Of a stretch of DNA of 64,000 nt, positions 35,737-45,435 are shown piece after piece (within the stretch, counting starts at the first letter, position 1; every line of letters starts with the position of its first letter). The notes beneath the pieces were generated by a model. The model was not told the origin of the DNA. It saw only the letters and a program-made list of their open reading frames with translations, and did not search any database. Source of the DNA: an uncultured Clostridia bacterium (GTDB lineage Bacteria; Bacillota; Clostridia; TANB77; CAG-508); assembly GCA_934167495.1 (NCBI GenBank), contig CAKPKP010000005.1, positions 1 through 64,000 of the forward strand. Direction: 5' to 3'. The translations under genes and the position numbers were made by a program.

Positions 35737-35844
35737 ATGGCACAAGTGTTTTTATATAGCTATCAGCAATTATAGATAGCCTAAAAAACAAAGCCAAAAA
35801 TATGTTGTTACTATTAAATCACAATTTTAAGGAGGTTTTTCATT

Positions 35845-37755
35845 ATGGTAAACTATGGTTTTGTAAAGTGTGCTATTGCAACTTGTAATAGTGGACTTTC
35901 TAATCCGGTAAATGCAACACAAAAAATTAAGGATTTAGTAATCACGGCAGAATCTCGGGGTGTCCAGGTATTAGTATTTCCTGAACTTTCGATGACCGGT
36001 TATACTTGTCAAGACCTTTTCGGATATTCGCAACTGTTGGAAACAACTATGGAATGCTTACAGGATCTTGTATCCTTTTCAGCTTCTTATAATGTTCTCT
36101 TTGTTGTCGGAGCTCCTATAGATGTCTTTGATACTTTGTATAATTGTGCAGTTGTTATTCAGGGTGGAAAGATTCATGGAATCGTTCCAAAGCAGTACCT
36201 TCCTAACTACGGGGAGTTTTACGAAAAACGGTGGTTTACAACCTATACAGATTATTCCATTACATCTGTTAATATGTTTGGTGAAGAAGTACCTTTTGGT
36301 AACTTGATTTTTTCTTCATCTGTAGGTTACAGATTAGGAATAGAAATCTGCGAAGATCTTTGGTCTGTTATTCCGCCAAGTTCTTATCTGGCATTAGCCG
36401 GTGCAAATATTATCGCAAACTTATCTTCAAGTAACGAGTTGGTTGGCAAAGATGATTACCGTAGAGAGCTGATTAGAACTCAAAGCTCAAGAACCATTTC
36501 AGCATACCTCTATACTTCTACAGGTTTTTCCGAATCAACAAGTGATTTGGTATTCGGAGGTAGTGGTTATGCTTTTGAGAATGGTAAAGTACTAACACAA
36601 CTTAAACGGTATCAGATGGAAGATCAGATGGAAATTTTTGATGTTGATATTGAATCTTTAACAAACGAAAGAATCGCTAATAAAACCTTTAGCGATAGTA
36701 AGAGAAATCTGAACTGTACTCATCGTGAGATTAAGATTTCACAATCAATAACATCGACATCTCTTTCTCGAAGTGTTAATGCACATCCATTTGTGCCTAC
36801 TTTAGATAATGACTCTAGGAGTAGAGTCTGCAAAGAGATTATTTCTATCCAGTCAACAGGCTTAGCAAGAAGGTTATCTGCAATCGACAACACAAAAGTA
36901 ACTATCGGCATTTCTGGAGGATTAGATTCTACATTAGCATTACTTGTATGCTATGATGCTTTTAAAAAGCTGAATCTTGATTTTTCTGGAATAATTGGAA
37001 TCACGATGCCTGGCTTTGGCACAACTGATCGCACATACAATAACGCACTTAGATTGTGTAAAGAACTTGGTATTACTTTACATGAAATTCCTATAAGGGA
37101 TGCGTGTATGCAACATTTCAAAGATATTGGGCACAATCCTTCTGTTCATGACATTACATATGAGAATGTTCAGGCAAGGGAACGAACCAAGATTCTTATG
37201 AATATGGCAAATAAACATAACGGCATTTTGGTTGGAACAGGTGATTTATCCGAATTGGTATTAGGTTGGTGTACCTATAATGGTGATCACATGAGTATGT
37301 ATGGAGTAAACTGCTCTATACCTAAAACTCTTGTTAAATATCTCATTGAATGGTATGCAATCGAAGCCGGCAAAGAAAAACCTGAACTTAAGGAAACTCT
37401 GTTGGATATTATAAATACTCCAATTAGTCCAGAGTTGCTTCCAACTGATGGTAAACAGGTTGTTCAGAAAACTGAAAGCACGGTAGGTCCTTATGAAGTC
37501 ATAGACTTCTTTATCTACAATTTTTTGAGAAAGAGATTTTCTCGTAACAAGATTCTGTATCTTGCAGTTAACGCTTTTGAAGGGGTATATACAATGGAGG
37601 AACTTTCACGTTACTATGATGGATTTATTAAAAGGTTTTTCCATAATCAATTCAAGAGAAATTGTATCCCGGACGGTCCTAAAGTTGGAACAGTAAGTGT
37701 TTCGCCGAGAGGTGATTTGAGACTGCCCTCTGATGCAGATTCAAGCAATTGGTAA
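35845..37755 (+). CDS. nadE: glutamine-dependent NAD+ synthetase
   Basis: 636 aa, two domains. N-terminal nitrilase-type glutaminase: Glu47 in VFPELSMTGY, Lys116 in VPKQYLPNY and Cys169 in GIEICEDLW form the triad. C-terminal synthetase: P-loop SGGLDST, then GTGDLSELVLGWCTYNGDH. It converts nicotinate adenine dinucleotide to NAD using glutamine nitrogen. It is the only plus-strand gene of the island and has a perfect promoter plus its own terminator. With nicotinamidase and a phosphoribosyltransferase beside it, only the adenylyltransferase step is missing locally. Confidence 0.93.
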   Translation: MVNYGFVKCAIATCNSGLSNPVNATQKIKDLVITAESRGVQVLVFPELSMTGYTCQDLFGYSQLLETTMECLQDLVSFSASYNVLFVVGAPIDVFDTLYNCAVVIQGGKIHGIVPKQYLPNYGEFYEKRWFTTYTDYSITSVNMFGEEVPFGNLIFSSSVGYRLGIEICEDLWSVIPPSSYLALAGANIIANLSSSNELVGKDDYRRELIRTQSSRTISAYLYTSTGFSESTSDLVFGGSGYAFENGKVLTQLKRYQMEDQMEIFDVDIESLTNERIANKTFSDSKRNLNCTHREIKISQSITSTSLSRSVNAHPFVPTLDNDSRSRVCKEIISIQSTGLARRLSAIDNTKVTIGISGGLDSTLALLVCYDAFKKLNLDFSGIIGITMPGFGTTDRTYNNALRLCKELGITLHEIPIRDACMQHFKDIGHNPSVHDITYENVQARERTKILMNMANKHNGILVGTGDLSELVLGWCTYNGDHMSMYGVNCSIPKTLVKYLIEWYAIEAGKEKPELKETLLDIINTPISPELLPTDGKQVVQKTESTVGPYEVIDFFIYNFLRKRFSRNKILYLAVNAFEGVYTMEELSRYYDGFIKRFFHNQFKRNCIPDGPKVGTVSVSPRGDLRLPSDADSSNW

Positions 37756-37794
37756 AATAATCATTATAGTGATAACATATTTTTTGGTTTGAGA

Positions 37795-37827
37795 GATGAG
37801 TGGGTGCATACCTACTCATCTTTTATT
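37795..37827 (+). terminator. terminator of nadE
   Basis: GATGAGTGGGT and ACCTACTCATC arms around GCAT, followed by TTTTATT. Clear intrinsic terminator 40 bases past the stop. Confidence 0.85.
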
Positions 37828-37865
37828 AAAACTACAATAAATATAAAAATCAAGCATTTTTTATA

Positions 37866-39056
37866 TTATTCTTCAAATTTTTCTATTTTAGTTATGTTTA
37901 ATCCCATTATAGGTATAGACAATGTCAATAAAACCATAACAATACTTAACACAAATTGACTACCTGTTAATCCTGCTAACAACAACATTGTATATCCCAT
38001 TACTCTTCCAATATTCAATATACCTTCTCTTAATGAAAAAAATTCGCACTGATTGTTTTTATCTACTATATGACTATCTGATATATTAAATAACCTTATT
38101 TCCCTTGTTAATGTAAGTAATGATGTAAATATTACATAACATATATTGTAAATAATAATAGTTATATTGTTTCTCCATATTAATAGTATAAAAACTGCTA
38201 TAACAGGTAAAATACTAGAAACAATTATTAATCCTTTGTCATCTCTCTTTTTATATATTTTTCCATATAGATGCACACAAATCATTGATAATACTGTAGT
38301 AATTGAAGTTATTATTCCTAAATTCATATCTGTTTTAAATGAATTTAAAATAAGTATCGTCATTAAAATCTCAAGAGCTCCATCACTTACATTCATACCA
38401 ATAAAAAATTCAACTATTGATATTCTTCTTATTTGCTTATTACTTTTTAATTTATTCCATGTTTGTTTCGCATTAAATTTAGCTAAATTAGTTTCATTGT
38501 CAGGTGATAGCATAAAAGAAAGTATTATTTGTATAATTGATATCACTAATATTATAATAGCTGTTAACTCATAATTAGTTACTGTTATAATAGATCCTAA
38601 TATAATAGGACATAAAACACCAATAATTGATGCTATAATCTTAGATTTTACTGTATATTCAGTTCTTCTTTCGTTATCAATTTTATTAATTACAAATAAA
38701 TTATAAGAAAACCAATATGCACTAGATGATATACCATAAAGAATTGATATTAACCCTAAATACTCTATAATTTTTTCTTTAAGAATTATTATTGTCATTA
38801 TATATATAAAATTAATTATAACTCCAATTCTAAACATACCTACTCTAAACTTATTCTTTATTATGCTTGCAACAACAAAGCTTCCAACACCGAGTAATGT
38901 ATATGAAAAAATATAATATATAGATAAATCTGTTATACTTTCTTGTGATTTTTTTATGAAATATGCTGTTAAAAATGGTCCTAAAAATAATATCATTACT
39001 TTTTTCATAGCATTTATTGCTATTATTATATTTTCCTCTATTTTTTTATTTTTCAT
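37866..39056 (-). CDS. MFS-type membrane transporter
   Basis: 396 aa, about 12 hydrophobic helices with the two-bundle spacing of major facilitator proteins and a charged central loop (FNAKQTWNKLKSNKQIRR). No signature precise enough to name a substrate. Strongly AT-rich coding again, so the GC-richer island ends between nadE and this gene. TAGGAG precedes the ATG. Transcribed towards nadE. Confidence 0.75.
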   Translation of the reverse strand: MKNKKIEENIIIAINAMKKVMILFLGPFLTAYFIKKSQESITDLSIYYIFSYTLLGVGSFVVASIIKNKFRVGMFRIGVIINFIYIMTIIILKEKIIEYLGLISILYGISSSAYWFSYNLFVINKIDNERRTEYTVKSKIIASIIGVLCPIILGSIITVTNYELTAIIILVISIIQIILSFMLSPDNETNLAKFNAKQTWNKLKSNKQIRRISIVEFFIGMNVSDGALEILMTILILNSFKTDMNLGIITSITTVLSMICVHLYGKIYKKRDDKGLIIVSSILPVIAVFILLIWRNNITIIIYNICYVIFTSLLTLTREIRLFNISDSHIVDKNNQCEFFSLREGILNIGRVMGYTMLLLAGLTGSQFVLSIVMVLLTLSIPIMGLNITKIEKFEE

Positions 39057-39065
39057 AAATTTCTC

Positions 39066-39376
39066 CTACATTATTTCATTTATTAGCTCTGAAACACTTT
39101 CACATTCTTTTTTAGCTACTTTTTTTAATTCTTCTACCAAATCTTTCATAGCATATCCATTAAAATTCTTTATCATTTCTATATTACTATATCCATCATC
39201 AATTGTGTAAATAAATTTATTATCTAAATTATAATAATCTGCAAGTAGTTTTATATTTTTCTTTTTTTCTTACAAATTCAAGTATTACAAAGTTTCTTTC
39301 GCATATAGCACCGTAACACACCCAACATGGCTTACCTATCCACTGTTGATAGTTTTTTGGTAGCTCGTATATTCAC
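39066..39376 (-). pseudogene. decayed coding fragment, HAD (Cof-type) phosphatase C-terminus
   Basis: Frame one (about 39066-39258) encodes NIKLLADYYNLDNKF, YTIDDGYSNIEMI, NFNGYAM and LKKVAKKECESVSELI, the closing part of Cof-like HAD phosphatases. The Asp-Gly pair of motif IV is kept as DDGYS. Further upstream another frame (PKNYQQWIGKPCWVCYGA...) continues after an A-rich stretch, with no start codon. So the gene lost its N-terminus and suffered a frameshift. The rest of the 39057-39420 gap holds nothing else recognisable. Confidence 0.55.
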
Positions 39377-39420
39377 TATTGATTCGTTGCATTGATATTA
39401 AGCTCTACCTTTTATAACTT

Positions 39421-40470
39421 TTACTCATCCTCATTTGTTAAGCTATTGTCTTCTAAACTATCGTCTTTTTTTACATAATTTTCTAAATTTAATTCCTTCT
39501 TAAATTCTTCTTCTGTTGGCAAATATAATTTATACTTTGAAGCAAATATTTGCTTATTATCTTCTGGCAAAGTATATTTTACAACTTGTTCACTTTTATC
39601 TGCACAAAGTACAATTCCAATTGGTGGATTGTCTCCCTCATTCATCATTTCTCTTGTATAATAATTTACATACATTTGCATTTGTCCTATATCTTGATGT
39701 GTTAAATCTCCTAGTTTTAAATCTATTATTACAAAGCATTTTAATATATAGTTGTAGAATACTAAATCTATAAAGAAATGTCTACCATCAAATGTTATTT
39801 TTTGTTGTCTTGATACAAAAGAAAATCCTCTTCCTAATTCTAATAAGAATTTTTGCAAATGATCTATTATTGCTTGTTCTAAATCTTTTTCATAGAAACT
39901 TGTTTTTCCTTCTAATCCTAAAAATTCTAATACATAAGGATCTCTTATTATATTCTTAGGTTCTACTTTTTCTGGTAATCCTATTTCTTTTTCTACCGCT
40001 TCTTTATCTTGACTCGCTAATAATCTTTCATAGTAGAATGTTCCTATTTGTCTTTCTAATTGCCTTACACTCCATCCAGATTTCACACATTCTTTTGCAT
40101 AAAAACTTCTTGTTTTTTCATTTTCTACTCTCATTAACAATCTGTAATGTGACCAACTTAAATCGTCACACAGTGTGTGACGATTTGGAAAAGCACGATA
40201 AAATTGTCTCATATACTTTAAATTTGTAACTGTAAAACCTTTTCCAAATTCATTAGTTAATTGTTCTGATAAATATTCTAACAGTTTCTTACCATATTCT
40301 GCTCTATCATTTTTGCCACAAGCCTTATGTATTTCTTGACCTATCTCCCAGTATGCTTGTACCATTGCAGTATTAACGGCAGTATATACTTTAGCCTGTG
40401 CAGTTAGTACACTATTTCTAATTATTTTGTATGATTCTTCTGGTTGGATTGTTATTTGGTTATCTTCCAT
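39421..40470 (-). CDS. YhcG/DUF1016 family PDDEXK nuclease
   Basis: 349 aa. The N-terminal DUF1016 helical domain (AYWEIGQEIHKAC, WSHYRLLMRV) is followed by a PDDEXK nuclease region: HFFIDLVFYNYILKCFVIIDLKLG carries the Asp and D-x-K core. Family members are RpnC/YhcG-like, often near restriction systems and mobile DNA. GAGGT precedes the ATG. Tail is acidic. The next gene upstream is another likely nuclease, so this may be a small defence or mobile-DNA cluster. Confidence 0.85.
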   Translation of the reverse strand: MEDNQITIQPEESYKIIRNSVLTAQAKVYTAVNTAMVQAYWEIGQEIHKACGKNDRAEYGKKLLEYLSEQLTNEFGKGFTVTNLKYMRQFYRAFPNRHTLCDDLSWSHYRLLMRVENEKTRSFYAKECVKSGWSVRQLERQIGTFYYERLLASQDKEAVEKEIGLPEKVEPKNIIRDPYVLEFLGLEGKTSFYEKDLEQAIIDHLQKFLLELGRGFSFVSRQQKITFDGRHFFIDLVFYNYILKCFVIIDLKLGDLTHQDIGQMQMYVNYYTREMMNEGDNPPIGIVLCADKSEQVVKYTLPEDNKQIFASKYKLYLPTEEEFKKELNLENYVKKDDSLEDNSLTNEDE

Positions 40471-40662
40471 TGTTTACCTCCTCATATACTTTTTATATTC
40501 AATTTAGTTATTTATTCAAAACAACTTATTCTTCCATATTCATCTAAAAAATATTATTTTAATGCTTTATAAATAAAATCTTGAATTTTATATAAATATG
40601 TATCGTATCTTGTCATTTTTACTTTCTCAAAGCTTTTGATATTGATTTAACTGCTTGTTTTT

Positions 40663-42207
40663 TTACTTTTTTAGAAACATCTTTTCAACAACTCTTTTCA
40701 AATCTATCTCTAGTAATTCATCAACTAAAACATAAACTCCAAATGATGCTAGTATTGAATTTACTTCTTTTCTATATGCACTATTGTTTATCATAATATG
40801 TTGTTCAACATTTGGATTTATGTTTGCTAGTTTTTTCATCCTTTTATATCCGTTATTTAAACTATCATCTGTTACATATCCAAATGCATCAATTTCATCA
40901 TAATCTATTTTAAATTTCTTAATATTGTTTATAGAAAAAAATCTCTCTTTTGCATAAATCTCAAATAAATTCTTATTTATATTACTAAGTAATATTATGC
41001 TATGTAGGTCAATAACATTTATTGTAATTGGAAAAACAGAAATGCAGTTTTCACTTTCTTTATCAAAAAAATGTATACTTGTACTCAAAAATTCGACAGG
41101 ATATAAAGTAATATTAAATGAAATTACTTTCTTATCTTTTAAGTTAAATTGTTGCTTTTTATTTTCTATTTCTAGCTCTATGCACCCTTCATTTTTTTCT
41201 AGTGTTCTATGAAATGTGTCTATTGAAAAATAACCTCTTCCAAAAGCTTTTTTCATATCCATCATTGTTTCAGCGTCATTATGCGCATTATATATATTAA
41301 ATCCAGAAGATTTACATTCAAAATTGATACAAATATCATCTCTAATAATTAAATTATCTAATTCCATTTTTCTTGATTTATCATCAATATACTTTGCATT
41401 TGTTATTACATCATCATATATGTTTATCAAAATATTTCTAACATATTTTTCAAATGATTTTCCTCTTTTCTTATAATAACTATCTAATTTATTATCTTTA
41501 AGATTTTTAAAATATTCAATTATTAATTTCTCACATTCATTAAAAATATATGTACAAAATTCTCCTAAATACATTAATATATAAGTATTATCTGCCTTAA
41601 TAATTTTTTTAGTGTCTTCTACTGCAGATACTTCTTCTAATTCAAGTGAAAATAGTTTAAGGTATTTTTTTATGCATTCTAGTTCAATATCTTTATTAAG
41701 AATGTTTATTTCTTCTGCAGAAAACCAACATGTGGGTTTTGTAGTACCAAAAAAAATCATTCTATCATTACTTGTCATGTTTTTTCTATATATATAATCA
41801 TTGTATATTAATACTCTCAAAATTATTAAACCAGTTATATTATAAACATCTGAAATAGAGATTCCGAAAATATTTATAGCTTGTTCTTCTGTTATCGCAG
41901 AATTAAGTATTTTTAATCTATCAATATTTAAAATAAATGGATATAGTATACTACTCATTGCTTTGTCTATTGCTAATGAATCACTTTTGTCTAATAAGTC
42001 AACACTTAAACTTTCTTTAAAAAACTGTTTAGAAAAATGTTTAATATATTCATTAAAACCTTTATAATCATCAATTTCATTAATTTTTGAAAAAACAAAA
42101 TACCCTTGTTTATCAAACTCAATCTCATTTACACGATATTTTTTTACATAATCACCTAAATAATAATCATTATAAAATTTTTCTACTAATTTCTTTTTAT
42201 TTTCCAA
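40663..42207 (-). CDS. unknown protein with PDDEXK-like core, 514 aa
   Basis: No known family recognised. The first 240 residues are helical. Residues 248-300 contain RGKSFEKYV (Glu253), MELDNLII (Asp284) and INFECKSS (Glu297, Lys299), the E..D..ExK order of restriction-endonuclease-like folds, close to Mrr-type. The C-terminal 200 residues are mixed. TTG start after AAGGAG (11 bases). Intergenic spacing of about 190 bases separates it from the YhcG-like gene, in the same direction. Very Asn/Lys/Ile-rich. A DNA-targeting defence role is inference. Confidence 0.6.
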   Translation of the reverse strand: MENKKKLVEKFYNDYYLGDYVKKYRVNEIEFDKQGYFVFSKINEIDDYKGFNEYIKHFSKQFFKESLSVDLLDKSDSLAIDKAMSSILYPFILNIDRLKILNSAITEEQAINIFGISISDVYNITGLIILRVLIYNDYIYRKNMTSNDRMIFFGTTKPTCWFSAEEINILNKDIELECIKKYLKLFSLELEEVSAVEDTKKIIKADNTYILMYLGEFCTYIFNECEKLIIEYFKNLKDNKLDSYYKKRGKSFEKYVRNILINIYDDVITNAKYIDDKSRKMELDNLIIRDDICINFECKSSGFNIYNAHNDAETMMDMKKAFGRGYFSIDTFHRTLEKNEGCIELEIENKKQQFNLKDKKVISFNITLYPVEFLSTSIHFFDKESENCISVFPITINVIDLHSIILLSNINKNLFEIYAKERFFSINNIKKFKIDYDEIDAFGYVTDDSLNNGYKRMKKLANINPNVEQHIMINNSAYRKEVNSILASFGVYVLVDELLEIDLKRVVEKMFLKK

Positions 42208-42444
42208 TTTTTTGTATTCTCCTTACTAGTTTTTTACTTCTAAACATTTTATCAAACACACTATAATATCAGTATTTTAGGTCAGGAGAAATACCAGTCT
42301 TTTTTATTATTTTTTGACTCATCAACCATTTACCAGATTGTGTTTTTTATGTATAATTTTTATTAATTTAAATCATATTTTTATATAATTACAGGTTATT
42401 TTCCAGTACAGTTGACATATCATAAAACATTGACATTTTTGGAT

Positions 42445-43812
42445 TTATTTAAGTTTTAATACCGCAACGCACTCAACATGACTCGTATAAGGAAACATAT
42501 CTACCGGAGTTATCTCTTTTATATTGTAAGCTTCTATAAGTTTTGATAAATCTCTTGCTAGTGTTGCTGGATTACAACTAATATAAACCAATTTTTTAGG
42601 TTTAATACTTAATATTGTTTTTATTGTTGTTTCGTCTAATCCTTTTCTTGGGGGATCTATAAATATTACATCTGGCATTATATTTTGTTTTTTTATAAAT
42701 TCAGGAAGTAATTTTTCAACATCACCTGCAAAAAACTCAGCATTTTTAACATTATTTATCTCAGCATTTTCTTTAGCATCTTGTATTGCTTGCTCAATTA
42801 TCTCGATTCCATATAATTTACTTGCATGCTTTGATGCAAATAATCCTATTGTTCCAATTCCACAATATAAATCAAAAATTGTCTCTGTTCCTGTTAAATT
42901 TGCATATTCTATTGCTTTATTATATAACACTTCTGTTTGAATTGGATTTACTTGATAAAAAGACATTGGAGATATTTTAAATTTATAATCTCCTAAAAAA
43001 TCATATATGTAACCATTACCATATAGTACTTCATTTTCTTTCCCTAATATAACATTTGTATTTCTATTATTTATGTTTTTTACTATTGTTTTAATTTCTT
43101 TATGTTTGCGAGTTAAATATTGAATTAGTTCTTTTTCTTTATTAATTTTTTTCTCATTTGTTACTAATATAACCATTATTTCATTTGTTTTTATTCCTAT
43201 TCTGATTATTATGTGTCTTATTGTTCCTTTTAAATCTTTTTCATTATATACATCTATATTGTTTTCTGTAATAAATTTAAATATGTCATTTGCTATTGTC
43301 TGACATTCTTGATTTTGAATTTTACATTCTTTTGTTTCTATTATATTATGACTTCTTTCTGTAAAAACTCCCATTACAGGATTTCCATTTTCAGATATTC
43401 CCACTGGATATTGTAATTTGTTTCTATAATATAAAGGCGTTTTCATACCTATACAATCATTTATTTTTATATCTTTTAAATTAACTTTTTTTAAACAACT
43501 TTCAACATTACTTTTCTTTATTTTCAAAGTTTCTGCATAATCAATATGTCTTAAATTACAGCCACCGCATTTCTTATATGTACTACAATCTTCTTGAACT
43601 CTGTTTTCAGATTTTACTATTATTTCTATAATCTTACCGTAAGCATGAGATGATGTTACTTTCAATATTTTTACCTTTACTTTTTCTCCTTTTAAAGCAT
43701 ATGGTATAAATATTATATAATTATCTATCTTAGCTATTCCTTCTCCTTGATATCCATTATCTATTATATCTACAATATATTCTTCATTCTTTTTTACAGG
43801 TATTAGCTCCAT
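42445..43812 (-). CDS. 23S rRNA (uracil-5-)-methyltransferase, RlmD/RumA-type
   Basis: 455 aa. TRAM domain at residues 1-60 (DIIDNGYQGEGIAKID), iron-sulfur Cys set CSTYKKCGGCNLRHI, SAM site IFDLYCGIGTIGLFAS, FIDPPRKGLD, and the catalytic Cys in YISCNPATLARDL. The family methylates U in rRNA (U1939 or U747) using SAM; TrmA-type tRNA activity is less likely given TRAM and Fe-S. GGAG precedes the ATG. rnpB and its hairpin lie just upstream. Confidence 0.92.
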   Translation of the reverse strand: MELIPVKKNEEYIVDIIDNGYQGEGIAKIDNYIIFIPYALKGEKVKVKILKVTSSHAYGKIIEIIVKSENRVQEDCSTYKKCGGCNLRHIDYAETLKIKKSNVESCLKKVNLKDIKINDCIGMKTPLYYRNKLQYPVGISENGNPVMGVFTERSHNIIETKECKIQNQECQTIANDIFKFITENNIDVYNEKDLKGTIRHIIIRIGIKTNEIMVILVTNEKKINKEKELIQYLTRKHKEIKTIVKNINNRNTNVILGKENEVLYGNGYIYDFLGDYKFKISPMSFYQVNPIQTEVLYNKAIEYANLTGTETIFDLYCGIGTIGLFASKHASKLYGIEIIEQAIQDAKENAEINNVKNAEFFAGDVEKLLPEFIKKQNIMPDVIFIDPPRKGLDETTIKTILSIKPKKLVYISCNPATLARDLSKLIEAYNIKEITPVDMFPYTSHVECVAVLKLK

Positions 43813-43833
43813 AAAAATCTCCTTATTTAATGG

Positions 43834-43863
43834 AAAACAGATAGATTATAACCTATCTGTTTT
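43834..43863 (-). terminator. hairpin after rnpB
   Basis: Perfect 11-base arms AAAACAGATAG and CTATCTGTTTT. Only four T follow in the arm itself, so some read-through into the methyltransferase gene is possible. Confidence 0.65.
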
Positions 43864-43870
43864 CATATTT

Positions 43871-44214
43871 TGAGTAAATCTGTAAGCCGGGTTCTGTCTT
43901 GGACAATCATTTATCTAGAATATATATTTCTATATATTTCAAGCCACCTATTCAGAAGACGACGAGCAGTCTTAACCTTCTACTCCGGTGTTGCTCCAGA
44001 TGGGGTTTACACAGCTAGCATATCACTATGCTACTGGTGAGCTCTTACCTCACCTTTTCACCTTAACCATTAAATTAATGGCTGTTATTTTCTGTTGCAC
44101 TTTCCTTAAGGTCACCCTCACTGGGAGTTACCCAGCACCATTGCTCTATGGAGCCCGGACTTTCCTCATATACAGTTTTTCAACTTTGTATCCGCGATCA
44201 TCCAACTTACTCTT
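43871..44214 (-). ncRNA. rnpB: RNase P RNA
   Basis: Catalytic RNA of tRNA 5' maturation. Conserved blocks on the minus strand: GAGGAAAGTCCGGGCTCC near the 5' end, AAGGTGAAAAGGTGAGGTAA, ACACCGGAGTAGAAGG and ACAGAACCCGGCTTA near the 3' end. The ends were set by pairing helix P1 (GAGTAAGTTG with CAGATTTACTC). About 344 bases; the conserved blocks look class A. A TTGACA-17-TACAAT promoter is correctly placed. Confidence 0.95.
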
Positions 44215-44219
44215 TATAT

Positions 44220-44248
44220 ATTGTAAACTTTATTTTGGAAAATGTCAA
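44220..44248 (-). promoter_or_regulatory. promoter of rnpB
   Basis: Minus strand TTGACA (44243-44248), 17 bases, TACAAT (44220-44225). Transcription would start at about 44213, the first base of helix P1. The -35 abuts the stop of the upstream lipoprotein gene. Confidence 0.8.
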
Positions 44249-45064
44249 TTATATTTCATCTGTTAATGCTTGATACTTCATAAAAAATATGTCTTGATTT
44301 CTATAACCAATTGCATTTTTTACTTCTTCTAATAAAATATATATCTTATTCATATTGTATGAATTTTGACTTGCATAATTTGCATTATTCATTAATTTTA
44401 TATATTCATTCTCTGCTATCTCTATTTGTTTTGTAGCTTCATCCCAATTATCATTTTTTACTAAAATTCCTGTATTTATAATACAATATTTAATATTCTT
44501 CTTTGCAACTTCAAAACTATCATCAGAATAACTAGAAATATACTTTGGAATATAACTATATAAATTTATTAATGATATTAATAAATTAGATTCATTTTTT
44601 GACTGTATTGATATTTTCACATCATTGATTATCTGACCAAAACTTAATATTTCTTTATTATCTACATTTAATTTGTTTAAATCTATAGCCAATATACTCC
44701 AAGAAGAATATATATCTTCTAAGTCTTGATTAAGTTTATCCCAATCTATTTGAACAGCTTGATTATTGGTATTATTTTCTTCAGTTACATTGCTTGAATT
44801 ATCTGTATTTTTTGTACTTTCACTTTCTGATTGTTTTTTTGAATCATTGTTTTTATTACCATTTTTAGCATTTTCTTCAGAATTAGTATATTCTTTAAGC
44901 AAAATTCCATTTGTGATTCTACTTAGAGTATTTTCAAGATATGCAATCTGTGAATTACTTTTTTCTTTTAAATCTTTTGTTTCATCTTTTTTATCGCATC
45001 CAACTAATATAAAACTACTAATTAGTAGGATTAAAAAAATCGCAATATATTTTTTTATTTTCAA
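44249..45064 (-). CDS. lipoprotein of unknown function, 271 aa
   Basis: Signal sequence with lipobox LVGC at about residue 19-22, so it is predicted to be lipid-anchored outside the membrane. Then an Asn/Ser/Lys/Glu-rich linker (about residues 60-100) and a helical C-terminal domain with many Tyr and Asn. TTG start six bases after AAGGTG, ten codons inside the longest frame. No family recognised. Its 3' end abuts the rnpB promoter. Confidence 0.7.
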   Translation of the reverse strand: MKIKKYIAIFLILLISSFILVGCDKKDETKDLKEKSNSQIAYLENTLSRITNGILLKEYTNSEENAKNGNKNNDSKKQSESESTKNTDNSSNVTEENNTNNQAVQIDWDKLNQDLEDIYSSWSILAIDLNKLNVDNKEILSFGQIINDVKISIQSKNESNLLISLINLYSYIPKYISSYSDDSFEVAKKNIKYCIINTGILVKNDNWDEATKQIEIAENEYIKLMNNANYASQNSYNMNKIYILLEEVKNAIGYRNQDIFFMKYQALTDEI

Positions 45065-45153
45065 ATTAATCACCTTATTTTTATTTATTACCAAAAATTA
45101 ACCGTTTATTCTTCGTTTAATTATAAATAATAAATTTAAAGGAGTTTTTTAAA

Positions 45154-45435
45154 TTGAATACAGTTATTAAATTATATAGTGAAAAAAAAGATGAAATAAA
45201 AAAATTCTTAGAAAAATACTATTCTAAGAATTTCATATTAGAAAATGATTTGCTATGGTGTAAGGAATTTCCTAATCCTATTGAAATGGCCGAAATTATT
45301 GGTACTTTTGTTGAAAATATGGAAGACTTTCAAATTAATATGTGGGTTAGCTTAGATAAAGATGTTTTTATAAATATTACTAAATCCAATGCAAATGAAT
45401 TTATAAAGTATTTATATGAACGTTATCCTTATTAA
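45154..45435 (+). CDS. hypothetical protein, 93 aa
   Basis: One of two clear plus-strand genes. AAGGAG lies nine bases before a TTG start. Acidic/aromatic mixed sequence (FLEKYYSKNF, NMWVSLDKDVFINITKSNANEFIKYLYERYPY) with predicted alpha-beta alternation, no membrane segment. Its stop touches the stop of the minus-strand gene at 45432. Unknown function. Confidence 0.65.
   Translation: MNTVIKLYSEKKDEIKKFLEKYYSKNFILENDLLWCKEFPNPIEMAEIIGTFVENMEDFQINMWVSLDKDVFINITKSNANEFIKYLYERYPY

Noticed and set aside
40560..40665. Possible frameshifted extension of the 514-aa protein and a 19-codon frame MTRYDTYLYKIQDF
   Set aside because: Short Lys-rich frames are frequent in this base composition and no ribosome site supports them.
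42208..42444. Gap between the unknown nuclease-like gene and the methyltransferase gene
   Set aside because: AT-rich; no promoter, hairpin or ORF good enough to list.
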